From assembly GCA_002842205.1 (NCBI GenBank), contig PHCI01000002.1:62001-126000 (forward strand): a stretch of 64,000 nt of DNA. The letters are read 5' to 3'. How positions within the stretch are numbered: the first letter of the stretch is position 1; every line of letters starts with the position of its first letter. The notes under the pieces were generated by a model. That model did no database searches. It saw only the letters and a list, made by a program, of their open reading frames with translations, and was not told the origin of the DNA. The position numbers were made by a program, and so were the translations under genes. Shown here one piece after another: positions 7,542-17,607 of the stretch. The DNA is from Betaproteobacteria bacterium HGW-Betaproteobacteria-3 (GTDB lineage Bacteria > Pseudomonadota > Gammaproteobacteria > Burkholderiales > Burkholderiaceae_C).

Positions 7542-9160
7542 AGCGCAAAAATATCGTGATCGCATGTTTGGCTGTGGGCGTGCTGGGCGCCGCGGGATGG
7601 GGTCTGTACCGTCTGGGCATGCACCAGGGCATGGCCATGACCCTTCAGGGGCCTGTCGGCACCTCGACAACGGCGCAGCCGCAGGTGTCCACATCGGGCA
7701 CGGTGGACCCTTCGACCTGGGGTATCCCGGAGGGGATTGCGGCAACCCGGCGGCACATCCAGGAGGGCATCAAGGCGGGTGTGGTCGATCCGGTGACGGG
7801 ACGAAAAGTTCTCTACTACCACGACCCCATGGTGCCGGGCAAGAAGTTCGAGGCGCCGGGCAAGTCGCCTTTCATGGACATGATGCTGGTGCCGGCCTAC
7901 GCTGGCGGTGACGGTGCGGATGCCAGCACCGTCACGATCAGCCCGCGCATTCAGCAGAATCTGGGGCTGCGCACCGGCGAAGTCACCGAGGGAACGCTGG
8001 CTTCGGAAGTCTCTGCGGCGGGGGCCATCGCATGGAACGAGCGCGACCAGGCGATGGTGCAGGCGCGCGCCATGGGTTACGTCGAAAAGCTCCATGTGCG
8101 CGCGACGCTGGACCGTGTCGCCAAGGGGCAGGCCCTGTTTGATATTTATGTGCCCGATTGGGTGGCGGTGCAGGAGGATTTCCTGTCGGTGCGCCGGATG
8201 CAGGGCAGCGATCTCGCCCCGCTGGTGGACGCTGCACGCCAGCGCATGCGCCAGGCCGGCATGAACCAGACGCAGATCGGGCGGGTGGAGCAGACTGGCG
8301 TTGTGCAGGCGCGCACCACACTGACCTCCCCCATCAGCGGGGTGCTGGCCGAATTGGCGGTCCGTGAAGGCAGTACCGCCATGCCGGGCATGACGCTGGC
8401 CCGCATCAATGGCCTTTCGACCGTCTGGGCCGAGGCGCAGGTGCCGGAAAGTCAGGCGGCCCGGATGCGCGTGGGGGCACCGGTCACGGCGCGCAGCCCG
8501 GCTTTGCCCGACACCGTCTTCGAGGGACGGGTTCAGGCGCTGTTGCCGGAAGTCAATGCCGCGACCCGCACGCTGAAGGTGCGGATGGAACTGCGCAACC
8601 CGGGGGGGAAACTGGTGCCAGGCATGTTCGTGCAGATGGTGTTGAGCGACAGCGGAAAGGTGAACGCGCTGTGGGTGCCCACCGAAGCCTTGATCCGTAC
8701 TGGCAAGCGGACTCTGGTGATGGTGGCGGAAAAAGACGGTGCGTTCCGGCCCGTCGAAGTGGAGGCAGGCCAGGAGGCCGGGGACCGGACGGAAATCCGG
8801 CGCGGTTTGCAGGCGGGGCAGAAAGTGGTGTTGTCAGGCCAGTTTCTCATCGATTCGGAAGCCGGGTTGAAAGGTGTTGAGGCACGTCTTGGGGCGCCGG
8901 TGCCTGCAACAGCGACTGACCGCCATCGCACGACCGCGCGCATCGAGGCGGTGAACGGTGCGGTGCTGACGCTGTCCCATCCCGCCATCCCGACGCTGAA
9001 GTGGCCCGCCATGACCATGGACTTCAAGCTCGCCCCGGACCTGCAAAAATCGGGGCTGGGCGCTGGCCAGGAGGTGGAGGTCGAGTTCCGCATGCGGGAG
9101 GGCGATGATCCGCAGATCGTGACCCTGCGCCGGATCGATGGCAAGGGAGCCGCCCGATGA
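7538..9160 (+). CDS. cusB: CusB-type RND periplasmic adaptor with fused CusF-like domain
   Basis: The protein has 540 residues; the start follows CAGGAGAAAACCCA. An N-terminal membrane anchor/signal (about 5-25) is followed by a heavy-metal-binding motif, [20 protein letters not shown] then [11 protein letters not shown], next the barrel-sandwich/alpha-hairpin membrane-fusion regions ([20 protein letters not shown]), and a C-terminal CusF-like domain from about residue 465. That domain retains all four Cu(I)/Ag(I) ligands known from E. coli CusF, as H-x7-W-P-x-M-x-M in [18 protein letters not shown]. CusB links the inner membrane pump to CusC and passes metal from chaperone to pump. Fusion to CusF removes the need for a separate chaperone gene, and none is seen here. 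It overlaps cusA by 4 bp. Confidence 0.92.
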   Translation: MKRKNIVIACLAVGVLGAAGWGLYRLGMHQGMAMTLQGPVGTSTTAQPQVSTSGTVDPSTWGIPEGIAATRRHIQEGIKAGVVDPVTGRKVLYYHDPMVPGKKFEAPGKSPFMDMMLVPAYAGGDGADASTVTISPRIQQNLGLRTGEVTEGTLASEVSAAGAIAWNERDQAMVQARAMGYVEKLHVRATLDRVAKGQALFDIYVPDWVAVQEDFLSVRRMQGSDLAPLVDAARQRMRQAGMNQTQIGRVEQTGVVQARTTLTSPISGVLAELAVREGSTAMPGMTLARINGLSTVWAEAQVPESQAARMRVGAPVTARSPALPDTVFEGRVQALLPEVNAATRTLKVRMELRNPGGKLVPGMFVQMVLSDSGKVNALWVPTEALIRTGKRTLVMVAEKDGAFRPVEVEAGQEAGDRTEIRRGLQAGQKVVLSGQFLIDSEAGLKGVEARLGAPVPATATDRHRTTARIEAVNGAVLTLSHPAIPTLKWPAMTMDFKLAPDLQKSGLGAGQEVEVEFRMREGDDPQIVTLRRIDGKGAAR

Positions 9161-12100
9161 TCGCCGCAACGATCCGCTGGGCCATCGCGAACCGCTTCCT
9201 TGTCCTGCTGGTCACCGTGATGGTCACGGCCTGGGGCGTGGTGTCGCTCACGCGCACGCCGCTCGACGCCCTGCCCGACCTGTCAGACGTGCAGGTCATT
9301 GTCCGTACCAGTTGGCCAGGGCAGGCCCCGCAGCTGGTGGAGGACCAGGTGACCTATCCCCTGACCACCACCATGTTGTCGGTGCCGGGCGCCAAAGTGG
9401 TTCGTGGCTATTCCTTTTTTGGCGACAGCTACGTCTATGTGTTGTTTGCGGATGGCACGGACCTCTATTGGGCGCGCTCGCGGGTGCTGGAATACCTCAG
9501 TCAGGTGCAATCGCGCCTGCCTGCTGGCACCACGTCGGCCATCGGCCCGGACGCTACCGGCGTGGGCTGGATCTACCAATATGCCCTGATCGACCGGACG
9601 GGCCGACAGGATCTCTCGCAGCTGCGGACCCTGCAGGACTGGTTTCTCAAGTTTGAACTGAAAACCGTGCCAGGCGTTGCCGAAGTGGCCACCATCGGCG
9701 GCATGGTGCGCCAATACCAGGTCGTGCTCGACCCGGACCAACTGGCGGCTTACCGCATCCCTCACAACCGGGTGATCGAGGCCTTGCGCCGGGCCAACCA
9801 GGAAGCCGGCGGCGCGCTATTGGAACTGGGCGAGGCCGAATACATGGTGCGCGCCACCGGCTACCTCAAGACACTGGACGATTTCCGGGCCATTCCGCTG
9901 ATGACGACCGACGCCGGGGTGTCCGTGCTTCTGGGCGATGTGGCACGGGTGCAGGTCGGCCCGGAGCTGCGCCGCGGCATCGGCGAGCTGGACGGTGTGG
10001 GGGAAGCCGTGGGCGGCGTGATCGTGATGCGCTCGGGCGAGAACGCGCTGACCACCATCCAGGCTGTCAAGGAAAAACTGGCGGGCCTGCAGGGCAGCCT
10101 GCCCGCCGGGGTGGAGGTGGTGCCGACCTACGACCGCTCCAGCCTCATCAAGCGTGCCATTGACAACCTCGGCCACAAGCTGATGGAAGAGTTCATCGTG
10201 GTTGCGCTGGTCTGCGCCGTGTTCCTGTTTCACTTGCGCTCGGCGTTTGTCGCCATCATCTCGTTGCCGCTGGGCATTCTGATGGCCTTCATCGTCATGC
10301 AATGGCAGGGCGTGAACGCCAACATCATGTCGCTGGGGGGCATTGCGATCGCCATCGGCGCCATGGTGGATGCGGCGGTGGTGATGATCGAGAACGCGCA
10401 CAAGCATCTGGAGCGCTGGGCGCACGGGCATCCGGGCGAGACGCTGACAGGCAACGCGCGCTGGCAGGTGATCGGCGACGCCGCAACCGAGGTCGGTCCG
10501 GCGCTGTTCTTCTCGCTGCTCATCATCACGCTGTCGTTTGTGCCGGTGTTCACGCTGGAGGCGCAGGAGGGGCGGTTGTTCGCGCCGTTGGCCTTTACCA
10601 AGACCTACGCCATGGCTGCCGCCGCCGGGTTGTCCGCGACCCTGATCCCGGTGCTCATGGGCTACCTGATCCGGGGCCGTATTCCGGACGAACAGAAGAA
10701 CCCGCTCAACCGGTGGCTGATCGCGGCCTACCGCCCGCTGCTCGAAGGCGTGTTGCGCTTTCCCAAAAGCACGATTGCCGCCGCGGTGGTGATGCTGGTG
10801 CTGAGTCTTTGGCCCCTGCAGCACATCGGCAGTGAGTTCATGCCACCGCTGGACGAGGGCGACCTGCTGTACATGCCCACGGCGCTACCGGGGCTGTCCG
10901 CGGGCAAGGCGGCCGAGCTTCTGCAGCAGACCGACCGCCTCATCAAAAGCGTGCCTGAGGTGGCCACGGTCTACGGCAAGGCGGGCCGCGCCGTGACCGC
11001 AACCGATCCGGCGCCGCTGGTGATGTTCGAGACCACCATCCAGTTCAAACCGCGCGACGCCTGGCGACCGGGCATGACGCCCGAGAAACTGGTGGACGAA
11101 CTGGACAAGATCGTGCGCGTTCCGGGGTTGACCAATATCTGGATCCCGCCCATCCGCAACCGCATCGACATGCTGGCCACGGGCATCAAGAGCCCGGTGG
11201 GTGTGAAGGTACTGGGGCCGGATCTCGCCGTCATCAACCGGCTTACCGGCGACATCGAGCGGGTGGTCAAGGCGGTGCCTGGTGTCACCAGTGCCTTCGC
11301 CGAGCGCCTGAGCGGCGGCCGATACATTGATGTGGACATCCAGCGGGCGCAGGCGTCGCGCTACGGCCTCAACATTGCGGACGTGCAGTCGGTGGTCAGT
11401 TCGGCCATCGGGGGCATGAACATCGGTGAAACCGTGGAAGGCTTGCAGCGTTTTCCGATCAATGTGCGGTATCCGCGCGAGGTTCGCGATTCACTGGAGA
11501 AGCTGCGCGAATTGCCGGTGGTCACACCGCGCGGCCAGCGCCTCGTGCTCGGCGATGTGGCCGACATCCGCATCACCGACGGCCCACCCATGCTGCGCAG
11601 CGAGAACGCCCGGCTGGCCGGTTTTGTGTACGTTGACCTGCGTGGGCGTGACCTGGGGTCGGCGGTGCGTGAAATGCAGGACGTGGTGGCCAGACAGGTG
11701 ACGTTGCCAACGGGTTATTCGGTGTCATGGTCTGGCCAGTTCGAATTTCTCGAGCGCGCGACGGCCAGGCTCAAGCTGGTGGTGCCCTTCACGCTGCTGA
11801 TCATCTTCATCCTGCTCTACCTGACCTTCAAGCAGCTTGGCGAAGCGCTGCTCATCATGGGGACGCTTCCGTTTGCATTGATCGGAGGCATCTGGCTGCT
11901 CTACCTGCTGCGCTACAACCTGTCGGTGGCAGGGGTAGTGGGCTTCATCGCCCTGGCCGGTGTGGCTGCCGAGTTCGGCGTGATCATGCTGCTTTACCTG
12001 AAGCAAGCCTGGAACGAGCGGTTGCGCCAGAACCAGACCACCGAGGCCGATTTGCTTGACGCGATCCGGGAAGGCGCGGTGCTGCGCGTTCGCCCCAAGG

Positions 12101-12327
12101 CGATGACAGTGGCCGTGATTCTTGCCGGCCTGCTGCCCATCATGTGGGGTGGCGGCACCGGCAGCGAGGTGATGCAGCGCATTGCGGCGCCCATGGTGGG
12201 CGGGATGATCACCGCACCACTGCTGTCGATGTTCGTGATTCCGGCCGCGTACTACCTGATGCTGCGTCCCAGATCGGCGGGGGCAAGACGTTCGTGGTTC
12301 TGGCGTCAACGCGACTTGCCGGTTTGA
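9157..12327 (+). CDS. cusA: CusA-type heavy-metal efflux RND pump
   Basis: The protein has 1056 residues, normal for the CusA/CzcA family. It has the RND layout: TM1 ([20 protein letters not shown]), a large periplasmic domain, TM2-6 with [20 protein letters not shown] in TM4, a second periplasmic domain, and TM8-12. It uses proton motive force to expel metal from the periplasm and inner leaflet. It is closest to the Cu/Ag (CusA) branch: [20 protein letters not shown] and WRPGM carry the positions I take as two of the three methionines of the E. coli CusA relay. The first position appears as Leu in [12 protein letters not shown], judged from a remembered alignment. It is the last gene of the cusCBA operon; no cusRS sensor pair is adjacent. 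Confidence 0.92.
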   Translation: MIAATIRWAIANRFLVLLVTVMVTAWGVVSLTRTPLDALPDLSDVQVIVRTSWPGQAPQLVEDQVTYPLTTTMLSVPGAKVVRGYSFFGDSYVYVLFADGTDLYWARSRVLEYLSQVQSRLPAGTTSAIGPDATGVGWIYQYALIDRTGRQDLSQLRTLQDWFLKFELKTVPGVAEVATIGGMVRQYQVVLDPDQLAAYRIPHNRVIEALRRANQEAGGALLELGEAEYMVRATGYLKTLDDFRAIPLMTTDAGVSVLLGDVARVQVGPELRRGIGELDGVGEAVGGVIVMRSGENALTTIQAVKEKLAGLQGSLPAGVEVVPTYDRSSLIKRAIDNLGHKLMEEFIVVALVCAVFLFHLRSAFVAIISLPLGILMAFIVMQWQGVNANIMSLGGIAIAIGAMVDAAVVMIENAHKHLERWAHGHPGETLTGNARWQVIGDAATEVGPALFFSLLIITLSFVPVFTLEAQEGRLFAPLAFTKTYAMAAAAGLSATLIPVLMGYLIRGRIPDEQKNPLNRWLIAAYRPLLEGVLRFPKSTIAAAVVMLVLSLWPLQHIGSEFMPPLDEGDLLYMPTALPGLSAGKAAELLQQTDRLIKSVPEVATVYGKAGRAVTATDPAPLVMFETTIQFKPRDAWRPGMTPEKLVDELDKIVRVPGLTNIWIPPIRNRIDMLATGIKSPVGVKVLGPDLAVINRLTGDIERVVKAVPGVTSAFAERLSGGRYIDVDIQRAQASRYGLNIADVQSVVSSAIGGMNIGETVEGLQRFPINVRYPREVRDSLEKLRELPVVTPRGQRLVLGDVADIRITDGPPMLRSENARLAGFVYVDLRGRDLGSAVREMQDVVARQVTLPTGYSVSWSGQFEFLERATARLKLVVPFTLLIIFILLYLTFKQLGEALLIMGTLPFALIGGIWLLYLLRYNLSVAGVVGFIALAGVAAEFGVIMLLYLKQAWNERLRQNQTTEADLLDAIREGAVLRVRPKAMTVAVILAGLLPIMWGGGTGSEVMQRIAAPMVGGMITAPLLSMFVIPAAYYLMLRPRSAGARRSWFWRQRDLPV

Positions 12328-12371
12328 GCGGCAGCGGCGCAACGGCCCGTCCCGCACTGACTTCAGGCATG

Positions 12372-13097
12372 TCAAGTCTTGCGGGAGGCCTTCCATGCCT
12401 GATACCGAGCCTGGTTTTCGGCGTTGGGTGGGTAAAGGCCGGGCAGGGCAGCGCCGGCGTTCACTTCGCCCATGATCCAGCCTTCCAGGCACTCCTGTTC
12501 GACAGCGGCATCGATCACGTCACCCAGCAGGTCGGCCGGGATGAGGACCGCGCCATCGGTGTCGACCACGATCACATCGTTGGGAAACACGGCCACACCG
12601 CCACAGCCGATGGGCTCCTGCCAGCCGACGAAGGTCAGGCTGGTCACCGATGCGGGCGCGGCCGTGCCGCGGCACCACACGGGCAGGTGGGTGCCCAGCA
12701 CCCCGGCCAGATCCCGCACCACACCGTCGGTCACCAGCCCCGCCACGCCCCGCTTTTGCATGCGTGCGCACAGGATGTCGCCAAAGATGCCGGCATCGGT
12801 CACACCCATCGCGTCAACCACGGCAATGCACCCGGTGGGCATGGCCTCGATGGCCGCGCGGGTGGAAATCGGTGAACCCCAGGACGCGGGTGTGGCCAGG
12901 TCTTCTCGCGCCGGCACGAAGCGCAGCGTAAAGGCGCGCCCGACCAGGCGGGGCTGGCCCGGCCGCAAGGGCAGCGAGCCGCGCAACCAGGTGTTGCGCA
13001 ATCCTTTCTTGAGCATGACGGTGGTCAGTGTCGCCGTGGTCACGGTCGACAAGGTGGCGATCACGGCGGGATCGAGCGGCAGTGGTTCAGTACCCAT
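12372..13097 (-). CDS. RraA-like protein (regulator of RNase E / aldol-lyase fold)
   Basis: The protein has 241 residues. The start at 13097 is preceded by GAGGAG; a longer frame to 13169 has no ribosome site. Family features are GCIAVVDAMGVTDAGIFGDI and RGVAGLVTDGVVRDL (the GxxTDGxxRD loop that binds the divalent metal and substrate in HMG/CHA aldolases). VFPNDVIVVDTDGAVLIPAD follows. The family covers RNase E inhibitors and 4-hydroxy-4-methyl-2-oxoglutarate or 4-carboxy-4-hydroxy-2-oxoadipate aldolases. At 241 residues it is longer than E. coli RraA (about 160), so a metabolic aldolase or decarboxylase is at least as likely as RNase regulation. It is convergent with cusA and lies next to the HPP gene on the same strand. 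Confidence 0.82.
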   Translation of the reverse strand: MGTEPLPLDPAVIATLSTVTTATLTTVMLKKGLRNTWLRGSLPLRPGQPRLVGRAFTLRFVPAREDLATPASWGSPISTRAAIEAMPTGCIAVVDAMGVTDAGIFGDILCARMQKRGVAGLVTDGVVRDLAGVLGTHLPVWCRGTAAPASVTSLTFVGWQEPIGCGGVAVFPNDVIVVDTDGAVLIPADLLGDVIDAAVEQECLEGWIMGEVNAGAALPGLYPPNAENQARYQAWKASRKT

Positions 13098-13171
13098 CAG
13101 TGGCTCCTCGGGTTGGTGGAAGGTGTTTGTGGAAGGTGGTCCGATTCTCGCGCTGGCGGTAAGGGGCACGG

Positions 13172-14326
13172 TCAGGTCTCGACCTTGACCGTGAGGGCGG
13201 CGACCAGGTCAGACTGCGTGATCATTCCCACCAGTGTGCCGCCATCGCCCACGACCGGGATATGGTGGTGGCCCGTGCTCCCGAACAGGGGGATCAGATC
13301 GGCCAGGTGCCGACGCATGCTGGTGACACGCACCTTGCGCGTCATGATCTGTCCAACCACTTTCGGCTTGTCTGCGTCGCTGGTGGGGGTGGTGCGGATG
13401 AACGCCCGGAGCTTGTCGGCAATGCCTTCCTGCCAGTCAATTCCTGCCGCGTTCAGGAAATCGGCCAGCGTCACGATCCCCACGATGTGTTGCGCGTTGT
13501 CGACCACGGGCAGGGCCTTGATGCGGCGCTGTCGCAACAGCGCCCAGGCCTCCTGGAGCGGTGTGTTGATGCCAACGGTGGTGAGTTGGCGCGACATGAT
13601 GTCGCCGCAGCGAACATCGGCAATACGGCGCTCGTAGGCGCGCATCTGCGTCTGTTCCAGCAGTGCCTGCAGGTCGTCGCGGCTCACGTCCAGAACCTGG
13701 TTGTACCGGGCCAGCACGGCGTCCAGATCGGATTCCGTGACCTGGGTCGATGCTGCGCTGCCGGTGTCGGTGGCGATTTGACGATGCGGGTACTGACGCC
13801 CGGTCGCGTTGTTCCACAGCAACCCGACGCTGCACAGCAGGACCGAGTTGAGCATCACGGGCGCCAATGCGATGACGGGGTCTGTGGCGCCCGACAGCAC
13901 GATCAGCAACGCGGTGGCCCCCCCTGGCGGATGCAGGCTGCGTGTGGCGAACATGACGGCAATGGCCAGCGCCACGGCGGCGGCAGCGGCGAGATTGACC
14001 GGGCCTGCGATATGCATGCAGGCCACGGCGACCAGTGCCGACAGGGTATTGCCGCCCACCACGGCCCAGGGTTGAGCCATTGGGCTGGCGGGCACGCCGA
14101 AAACGAGCACGGCGCTGGCACCCATGGGGGCAACGATCCAGGTCAAGGGGGACGGCAAGTGGAGCAGGTGGCTCAACCAGCCGGTCAACCCAATCCCCAG
14201 GCCTGCTCCCAGCACCACCCGCAAACGCTCGCGTGAATTGACTGTGACAGGGGCCGGCCAGAAGGACTGCAGCCAGCGCCATGTCCATCGCGGCTCGGAG
14301 GGTTTGGGGGTCCAGGGTGGGCGCAT
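13172..14326 (-). CDS. HPP family membrane protein with two CBS domains
   Basis: The protein has 384 residues. The N-terminal half is the HPP integral membrane domain with four to five membrane segments (about 38-195) and the signature SLHPPGGATALLIVLSG that names the family. The C-terminal half (about 240-384) is a pair of CBS domains (CGDIMSRQLTTVGINTPLQE; VVDNAQHIVGIVTLADFL; VVGDGGTLVGMITQSDLVAA), which normally bind adenosyl nucleotides and gate a linked function. Some HPP proteins have been proposed as nitrite or anion transporters, but the substrate here is unknown. The RraA-like gene follows 74 bp downstream. The gene is divergent from the BON lipoprotein gene at 14530, with an inverted repeat between them. 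Confidence 0.88.
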   Translation of the reverse strand: MRPPWTPKPSEPRWTWRWLQSFWPAPVTVNSRERLRVVLGAGLGIGLTGWLSHLLHLPSPLTWIVAPMGASAVLVFGVPASPMAQPWAVVGGNTLSALVAVACMHIAGPVNLAAAAAVALAIAVMFATRSLHPPGGATALLIVLSGATDPVIALAPVMLNSVLLCSVGLLWNNATGRQYPHRQIATDTGSAASTQVTESDLDAVLARYNQVLDVSRDDLQALLEQTQMRAYERRIADVRCGDIMSRQLTTVGINTPLQEAWALLRQRRIKALPVVDNAQHIVGIVTLADFLNAAGIDWQEGIADKLRAFIRTTPTSDADKPKVVGQIMTRKVRVTSMRRHLADLIPLFGSTGHHHIPVVGDGGTLVGMITQSDLVAALTVKVET

Positions 14327-14394
14327 GGCGGAGAAAGATCAGGGAGGCGTGAATTCGATTGTCACCTACGCGGGGGAGGGGCGTTGTGAACCGT

Positions 14395-14439
14395 GCGCCA
14401 GCGAACAGACGACCCACCCGGCGGTGTTTACGCTGGCGC
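14395..14439. repeat. Inverted repeat in the divergent HPP/BON intergenic region
   Basis: GCGCCAGCG (14395-14403) pairs perfectly with CGCTGGCGC (14431-14439), and the inner bases AACA/TGTT extend the stem after a small bulge. It lies 69 bp upstream of the HPP start and 90 bp upstream of the BON gene, so it may be a 5'-leader hairpin or an operator. No T-tract follows, so it is not a classical terminator. Confidence 0.45.
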
Positions 14440-14529
14440 TGTTGGAGTAGTGAATGCGCCCCATGCCTTCAATGAGATCTGGCGGCACATCGCTTGCTCC
14501 AAGGCCCGTAACCCATGGAGAAAATCCTC

Positions 14530-14841
14530 ATGAAAAAACTCAATTCAATTTCCCTGATCCTCGCCGCCGTGCTGATGACGGGTCTGGTGGCCTGTTCGGC
14601 CACGCCAAAGCAGGAAAGCACCGGCCAATATCTGGACGACACTGCGATCACGACCAAGGTCAAGGCGGCAATTTTCAACGAACCCTCGTTGAAATCGGCC
14701 GAGATCAATGTCGAGACGTTCAAGGGCGCCGTCCAGCTGAGCGGCTTTGTTTCGTCGCAGACCAGTATCGACCGTGCGGTCTTGCTGACCAGTGGCGTTG
14801 GCGGCGTCAAGTCGGTCAAGAACGACATGCGCGTCAAGTAA
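14530..14841 (+). CDS. BON-domain lipoprotein
   Basis: The protein has 103 residues. The start at 14530 is favoured by GGAG nine bases upstream and by the lipoprotein signal peptide ending LVAC (Cys22). An ATG five codons earlier (14515) is possible. After the lipobox there is one BON domain (about 38-103): DDTAITTKVKAAIFNEPSLK, INVETFKGAVQLSGFVSS, and GGVKSVKNDMRVK. BON domains (OsmY and periplasmic relatives) bind or stabilise membranes and are usually stress-induced. It is the first of three small envelope genes transcribed together toward 15657. Confidence 0.87.
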   Translation: MKKLNSISLILAAVLMTGLVACSATPKQESTGQYLDDTAITTKVKAAIFNEPSLKSAEINVETFKGAVQLSGFVSSQTSIDRAVLLTSGVGGVKSVKNDMRVK

Positions 14842-14917
14842 GCGCAAAAGGCGCAGGCCCTGCCTCGTGGCAGCGGCCCGCCTGAATTCAATGCCAGTTT
14901 CATCCAGAGGTATTTTT

Positions 14918-15142
14918 ATGAAAATCATCAACACCATGATGACCAGCGCGCTGGCCATCGTAGTCACTCTCAGTCTGGGCGCCTGCGCCGGGATGTCGGC
15001 ACAGGACCAGAACACCGCGGTCGGTGCGGGTGTCGGGGCAGTGGGCGGCGCAGTGCTCACGGGCGGCAGCACGCTGGGCACGCTGGGCGGCGCGGCCATC
15101 GGAGGCGTCATCGGCAATCAGGTTGACACCAACCGCAAGTAA
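14918..15142 (+). CDS. Glycine-zipper 2TM-like small lipoprotein
   Basis: The protein has 74 residues. The start is chosen at the ATG after AGAGG (14906-14910). A lipoprotein signal peptide ends SLGAC (Cys23). The rest is almost entirely a Gly-zipper, AVGAGVGAVGGAVLTGG then LGGAAIGGVIGNQVDTN, as in SlyB/OsmB-like and other glycine-zipper 2TM proteins that insert into membranes. It lies 76 bp after the BON gene, so the two are probably co-expressed as envelope-stress proteins. The exact function is unknown. Confidence 0.8.
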   Translation: MKIINTMMTSALAIVVTLSLGACAGMSAQDQNTAVGAGVGAVGGAVLTGGSTLGTLGGAAIGGVIGNQVDTNRK

Positions 15143-15222
15143 GCCGGTCCGCAACGGCTTTAAGGAATGGGTTGCTGCGACGTCTACCTTTCTTTCAACC
15201 CACGAATTCGAAGAAAGCAAGC

Positions 15223-15657
15223 ATGACAAACTATCTCAAGGGCATGACGGCCGGACTGATCGCCACCCTCGTTCTCTCAGCCTTGATGGTCATGAAGGCG
15301 ATGATGGGCGTGATGCCCGGACTTGACCTGCCGGCCATCATCGCGGGCATGATGGGCATGCCCGGAACGCCCATCGTGGGTTGGGTGGTCCACTTCATGA
15401 TCGGCATCGTTTTGTATGGGGTGGCGATCGTGCTGTCGACCCCGTTGCTGCCCGGCGTCAGTCCGATCGCCCGTGGCCTGATCGTCGGTCTGTCGGGATG
15501 GCTGGTCATGATGGTCATGTTGATGCCGATGGCAGGTGTCGGCATGTTCGGCATGCATTTCGGCATCATGGCGCCCATGATGACGCTCGTCCTGCACCTG
15601 ATCTTCGGTGCCGTGCTGGGTTGGTACTACGGGCGGACGGTTCGGTCCCCGGCCTGA
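15223..15657 (+). CDS. DUF6789-type four-helix membrane protein
   Basis: The protein has 144 residues. The start at 15223 follows the purine-rich GAAGAAAGCA; an upstream frame to 15172 lacks a ribosome site. Four membrane helices are visible: GMTAGLIATLVLSALMVMK, VVHFMIGIVLYGVAIVLST, GLIVGLSGWLVMMVMLMPMA, and MMTLVLHLIFGAVLGWYYG. The protein is very Met-rich within the helices (for example VMVMLMPMAGVGMFGMHFG). I recognise the pattern of the uncharacterised DUF6789 family. It is the last of the BON/Gly-zipper/membrane protein series; two hairpins follow its stop. Confidence 0.72.
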   Translation: MTNYLKGMTAGLIATLVLSALMVMKAMMGVMPGLDLPAIIAGMMGMPGTPIVGWVVHFMIGIVLYGVAIVLSTPLLPGVSPIARGLIVGLSGWLVMMVMLMPMAGVGMFGMHFGIMAPMMTLVLHLIFGAVLGWYYGRTVRSPA

Positions 15658-15665
15658 GCAGCGCC

Positions 15666-15720
15666 GGGGGTCGATGCCCCCTGATGGGACTCCAGCGATG
15701 AGGGCGCAATTTCTGCGCCC
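15666..15720 (+). terminator. Tandem GC-rich hairpins after the DUF6789 gene
   Basis: GGGGG (15666-15670) pairs with CCCCC (15677-15681). Then GGGCGCA (15702-15708) pairs perfectly with TGCGCCC (15714-15720) over a 5-base loop. No U-tract follows, so termination may be Rho-assisted, or the hairpins may protect the 3' end. The 15658-15951 gap otherwise shows nothing I can support beyond a possible -10 (GATAAT, 15861-15866). Confidence 0.5.
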
Positions 15721-15951
15721 CCAAGGCGATATCGGGTGCCGCCGAAGGCGCTGCCAATGGCTGTCCGGACTTTGCGGCGGCTCCGTGCCAGGCTGCACTG
15801 TAAGGATTCGGGCGCCGTATCGTCTATTCCCTTGTCGTGCACAGGTACCGGACAGGCCGCGATAATGACCCCGAACCGGCCCCCCCAAAGCCTTGCATGG
15901 CGCGGCGCCTCCGTGTGCCACTGAGTCAACCGTACCGAGACCCTGCCCATC

Positions 15952-16989
15952 ATGCGAATTTTCAGCAATGTGACCGCCGCCACCATCGCGGCAACGCTTC
16001 TCTCTGTGTCGATGCTCGCGATTTCACCGCCTGCACATGCCGAGGTGACGCTCAAGATGTCCAGCCAATGGAACGAGAACACCGTGGCGGCCGAGGCGGA
16101 CCGCTGGTGGGCCTCCGAGATCGAGCGGCGCACGGCGGGCCAGATCAAGGTCAAGATCTTTTATGCGGGCGCATTGGCCAAGCCCAACGAAAACCTTGCG
16201 CTCATCCGCTCTGGCGGCGTGGAGCTGGTCAACATGTCGGCCAGCTATTTTGGGGCGGATCTGCCCTTGTTTACAGCGCCCAACTCCATCCCCATGGCCA
16301 TGGCCGAGGTACCGCAGGCCAGCCACTTGATGCGTCGTCTGATGGCTGAAGTTCCGGCGCTGGACGATGAGGCCAAAAGGAATGGCGTCAAGGCGCTGTT
16401 CTTTCACAACCTGAACCCGTACGTTCTGGTCTGCAAGAACCCGGTGAACGGACTGGCAGACCTCAAGAGCAAGAAAATCCGGACCTGGGGTTCGGACATG
16501 CCCAAGATGGTGCAGGCTGCTGGCGCGGTGCCGGTCACCCTGGGGTTGGCCGAGCTGTACGAAGGCCTGAGCCGCAACACGGTCGACTGCATTCCGTTCT
16601 CCGTGGACCTGATGGTCAATTACAAGATTTTTGAGGTGGCCAAACATGTGTACGACGTGACCTTGTGGCTGGGGCCGACCAGCGGGGTGTGGATCAACCG
16701 CGCCACCTGGGATGCGTTGCCACCCGCCCAGCAGATGATTGTGAATGCGGTTTCCGAAGAAGCGGCCCTCAAAGACCGCGATCTGACCATCGCTGCCGCG
16801 GGAGCCGCCGTCGAGAAGCTCAAGGCCGCTGGCGTTCAGTTCCACGCTTTCCCGCAGGCCGACAAAAACGCCTGGAAGGCGGCCAACCCGGATTTCTTCG
16901 CTGCGTTTGTTGAAGTGCAGTCCAAGGCCGGGCGTGGTGACGCCGCCCAAGCCATGGTCCGGATCTGGAAAGAAGTGGTCAGCAAGTAA
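15952..16989 (+). CDS. TRAP transporter DctP-family solute-binding protein
   Basis: The protein has 345 residues with a signal peptide cleaved after SPPAHA. The mature N-terminus EVTLKMSSQWNENTVAAEAD is typical of DctP receptors. KSKKIRTWGSDMPKMVQAAG holds the conserved Arg that salt-bridges a substrate carboxylate in this family, and GLSRNTVDCIPFSVDLMVNY follows. It captures a carboxylate-containing solute in the periplasm for the permease encoded by the next two genes. The gene order receptor, small permease, large permease, acyl-CoA synthetase on one strand suggests that the imported acid is activated to a CoA thioester. The ligand cannot be assigned. Confidence 0.92.
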   Translation: MRIFSNVTAATIAATLLSVSMLAISPPAHAEVTLKMSSQWNENTVAAEADRWWASEIERRTAGQIKVKIFYAGALAKPNENLALIRSGGVELVNMSASYFGADLPLFTAPNSIPMAMAEVPQASHLMRRLMAEVPALDDEAKRNGVKALFFHNLNPYVLVCKNPVNGLADLKSKKIRTWGSDMPKMVQAAGAVPVTLGLAELYEGLSRNTVDCIPFSVDLMVNYKIFEVAKHVYDVTLWLGPTSGVWINRATWDALPPAQQMIVNAVSEEAALKDRDLTIAAAGAAVEKLKAAGVQFHAFPQADKNAWKAANPDFFAAFVEVQSKAGRGDAAQAMVRIWKEVVSK

Positions 16990-17039
16990 AGCGTGTCAAC
17001 CCGGTTCGTCGTCACCCGGCCTTTCGGGGTTTCGTGCAC

Positions 17040-17597
17040 ATGATGCACAACCCTTCGCGCCCTGTTCCCCTGCTTGTCCTGGCGGCGCTCAATCGCCTGA
17101 GTGGCCATTTGGCGGGGCTGGCATTGCTGCTGATGATGCTCGCGGGTGCGGCCGATGTGATCATGACCAACCTGAACCTGATCGGCTTGCCGAGCAAACC
17201 AGTTCCTGCCACGACCGAATTCATCGCCACCATGATGGTGGTGACGGTGTTTTTCGGTATTTCATTGGCCCAGCAGCGGCGTGCCCATATTCAGCTGGAC
17301 ATGTCGCGGCTGGTGTCGCCGCGTCTGTACCGGCCGCTCGAAACCCTGCACCATCTGTGTCACGCCCTGTTTTACGGTCTGCTTGCCGTCTTTGGCGGTA
17401 TGGCAGCGACACATGCTTTTTCGGTTGGCGAGTTTTCTGCGGGGGCCTACGATTTCCCGGTCTGGCCTGCGCGCGTGGTGCTGGCGGCCGGCTCGGCGTT
17501 GATGACCTTGCAATGCGTGGCCGATCTGGTCGCCGTGTTCAACCCGCGCTGGCGGGCTGCGCGGGACGATGGTCGACCGGCGGCCCCGCCGCGCTGA
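17040..17597 (+). CDS. TRAP transporter small permease (DctQ type)
   Basis: The protein has about 185 residues. The start is ambiguous between GTG 17034, ATG 17040 and ATG 17043, and no strong ribosome site decides it. Four membrane segments are present: LSGHLAGLALLLMMLAGAAD, TMMVVTVFFGISLAQQRR, HLCHALFYGLLAVFGGMAA, and WPARVVLAAGSALMTLQCV. The internal run ISLAQQRRAHIQLDM matches the conserved DctQ cytoplasmic loop. It forms the Q-subunit that pairs with the large M-subunit. Its stop is 10 bp before the proposed GTG start of the large permease gene. Confidence 0.87.
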   Translation: MMHNPSRPVPLLVLAALNRLSGHLAGLALLLMMLAGAADVIMTNLNLIGLPSKPVPATTEFIATMMVVTVFFGISLAQQRRAHIQLDMSRLVSPRLYRPLETLHHLCHALFYGLLAVFGGMAATHAFSVGEFSAGAYDFPVWPARVVLAAGSALMTLQCVADLVAVFNPRWRAARDDGRPAAPPR

Positions 17598-17607
17598 GGG
17601 CTTGCCG

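Noticed and set aside
17034-17039. GTG 17034 as the start of the small TRAP permease
   Set aside because: It is only two codons before an ATG and has no better ribosome site; kept as an alternative rather than the call.
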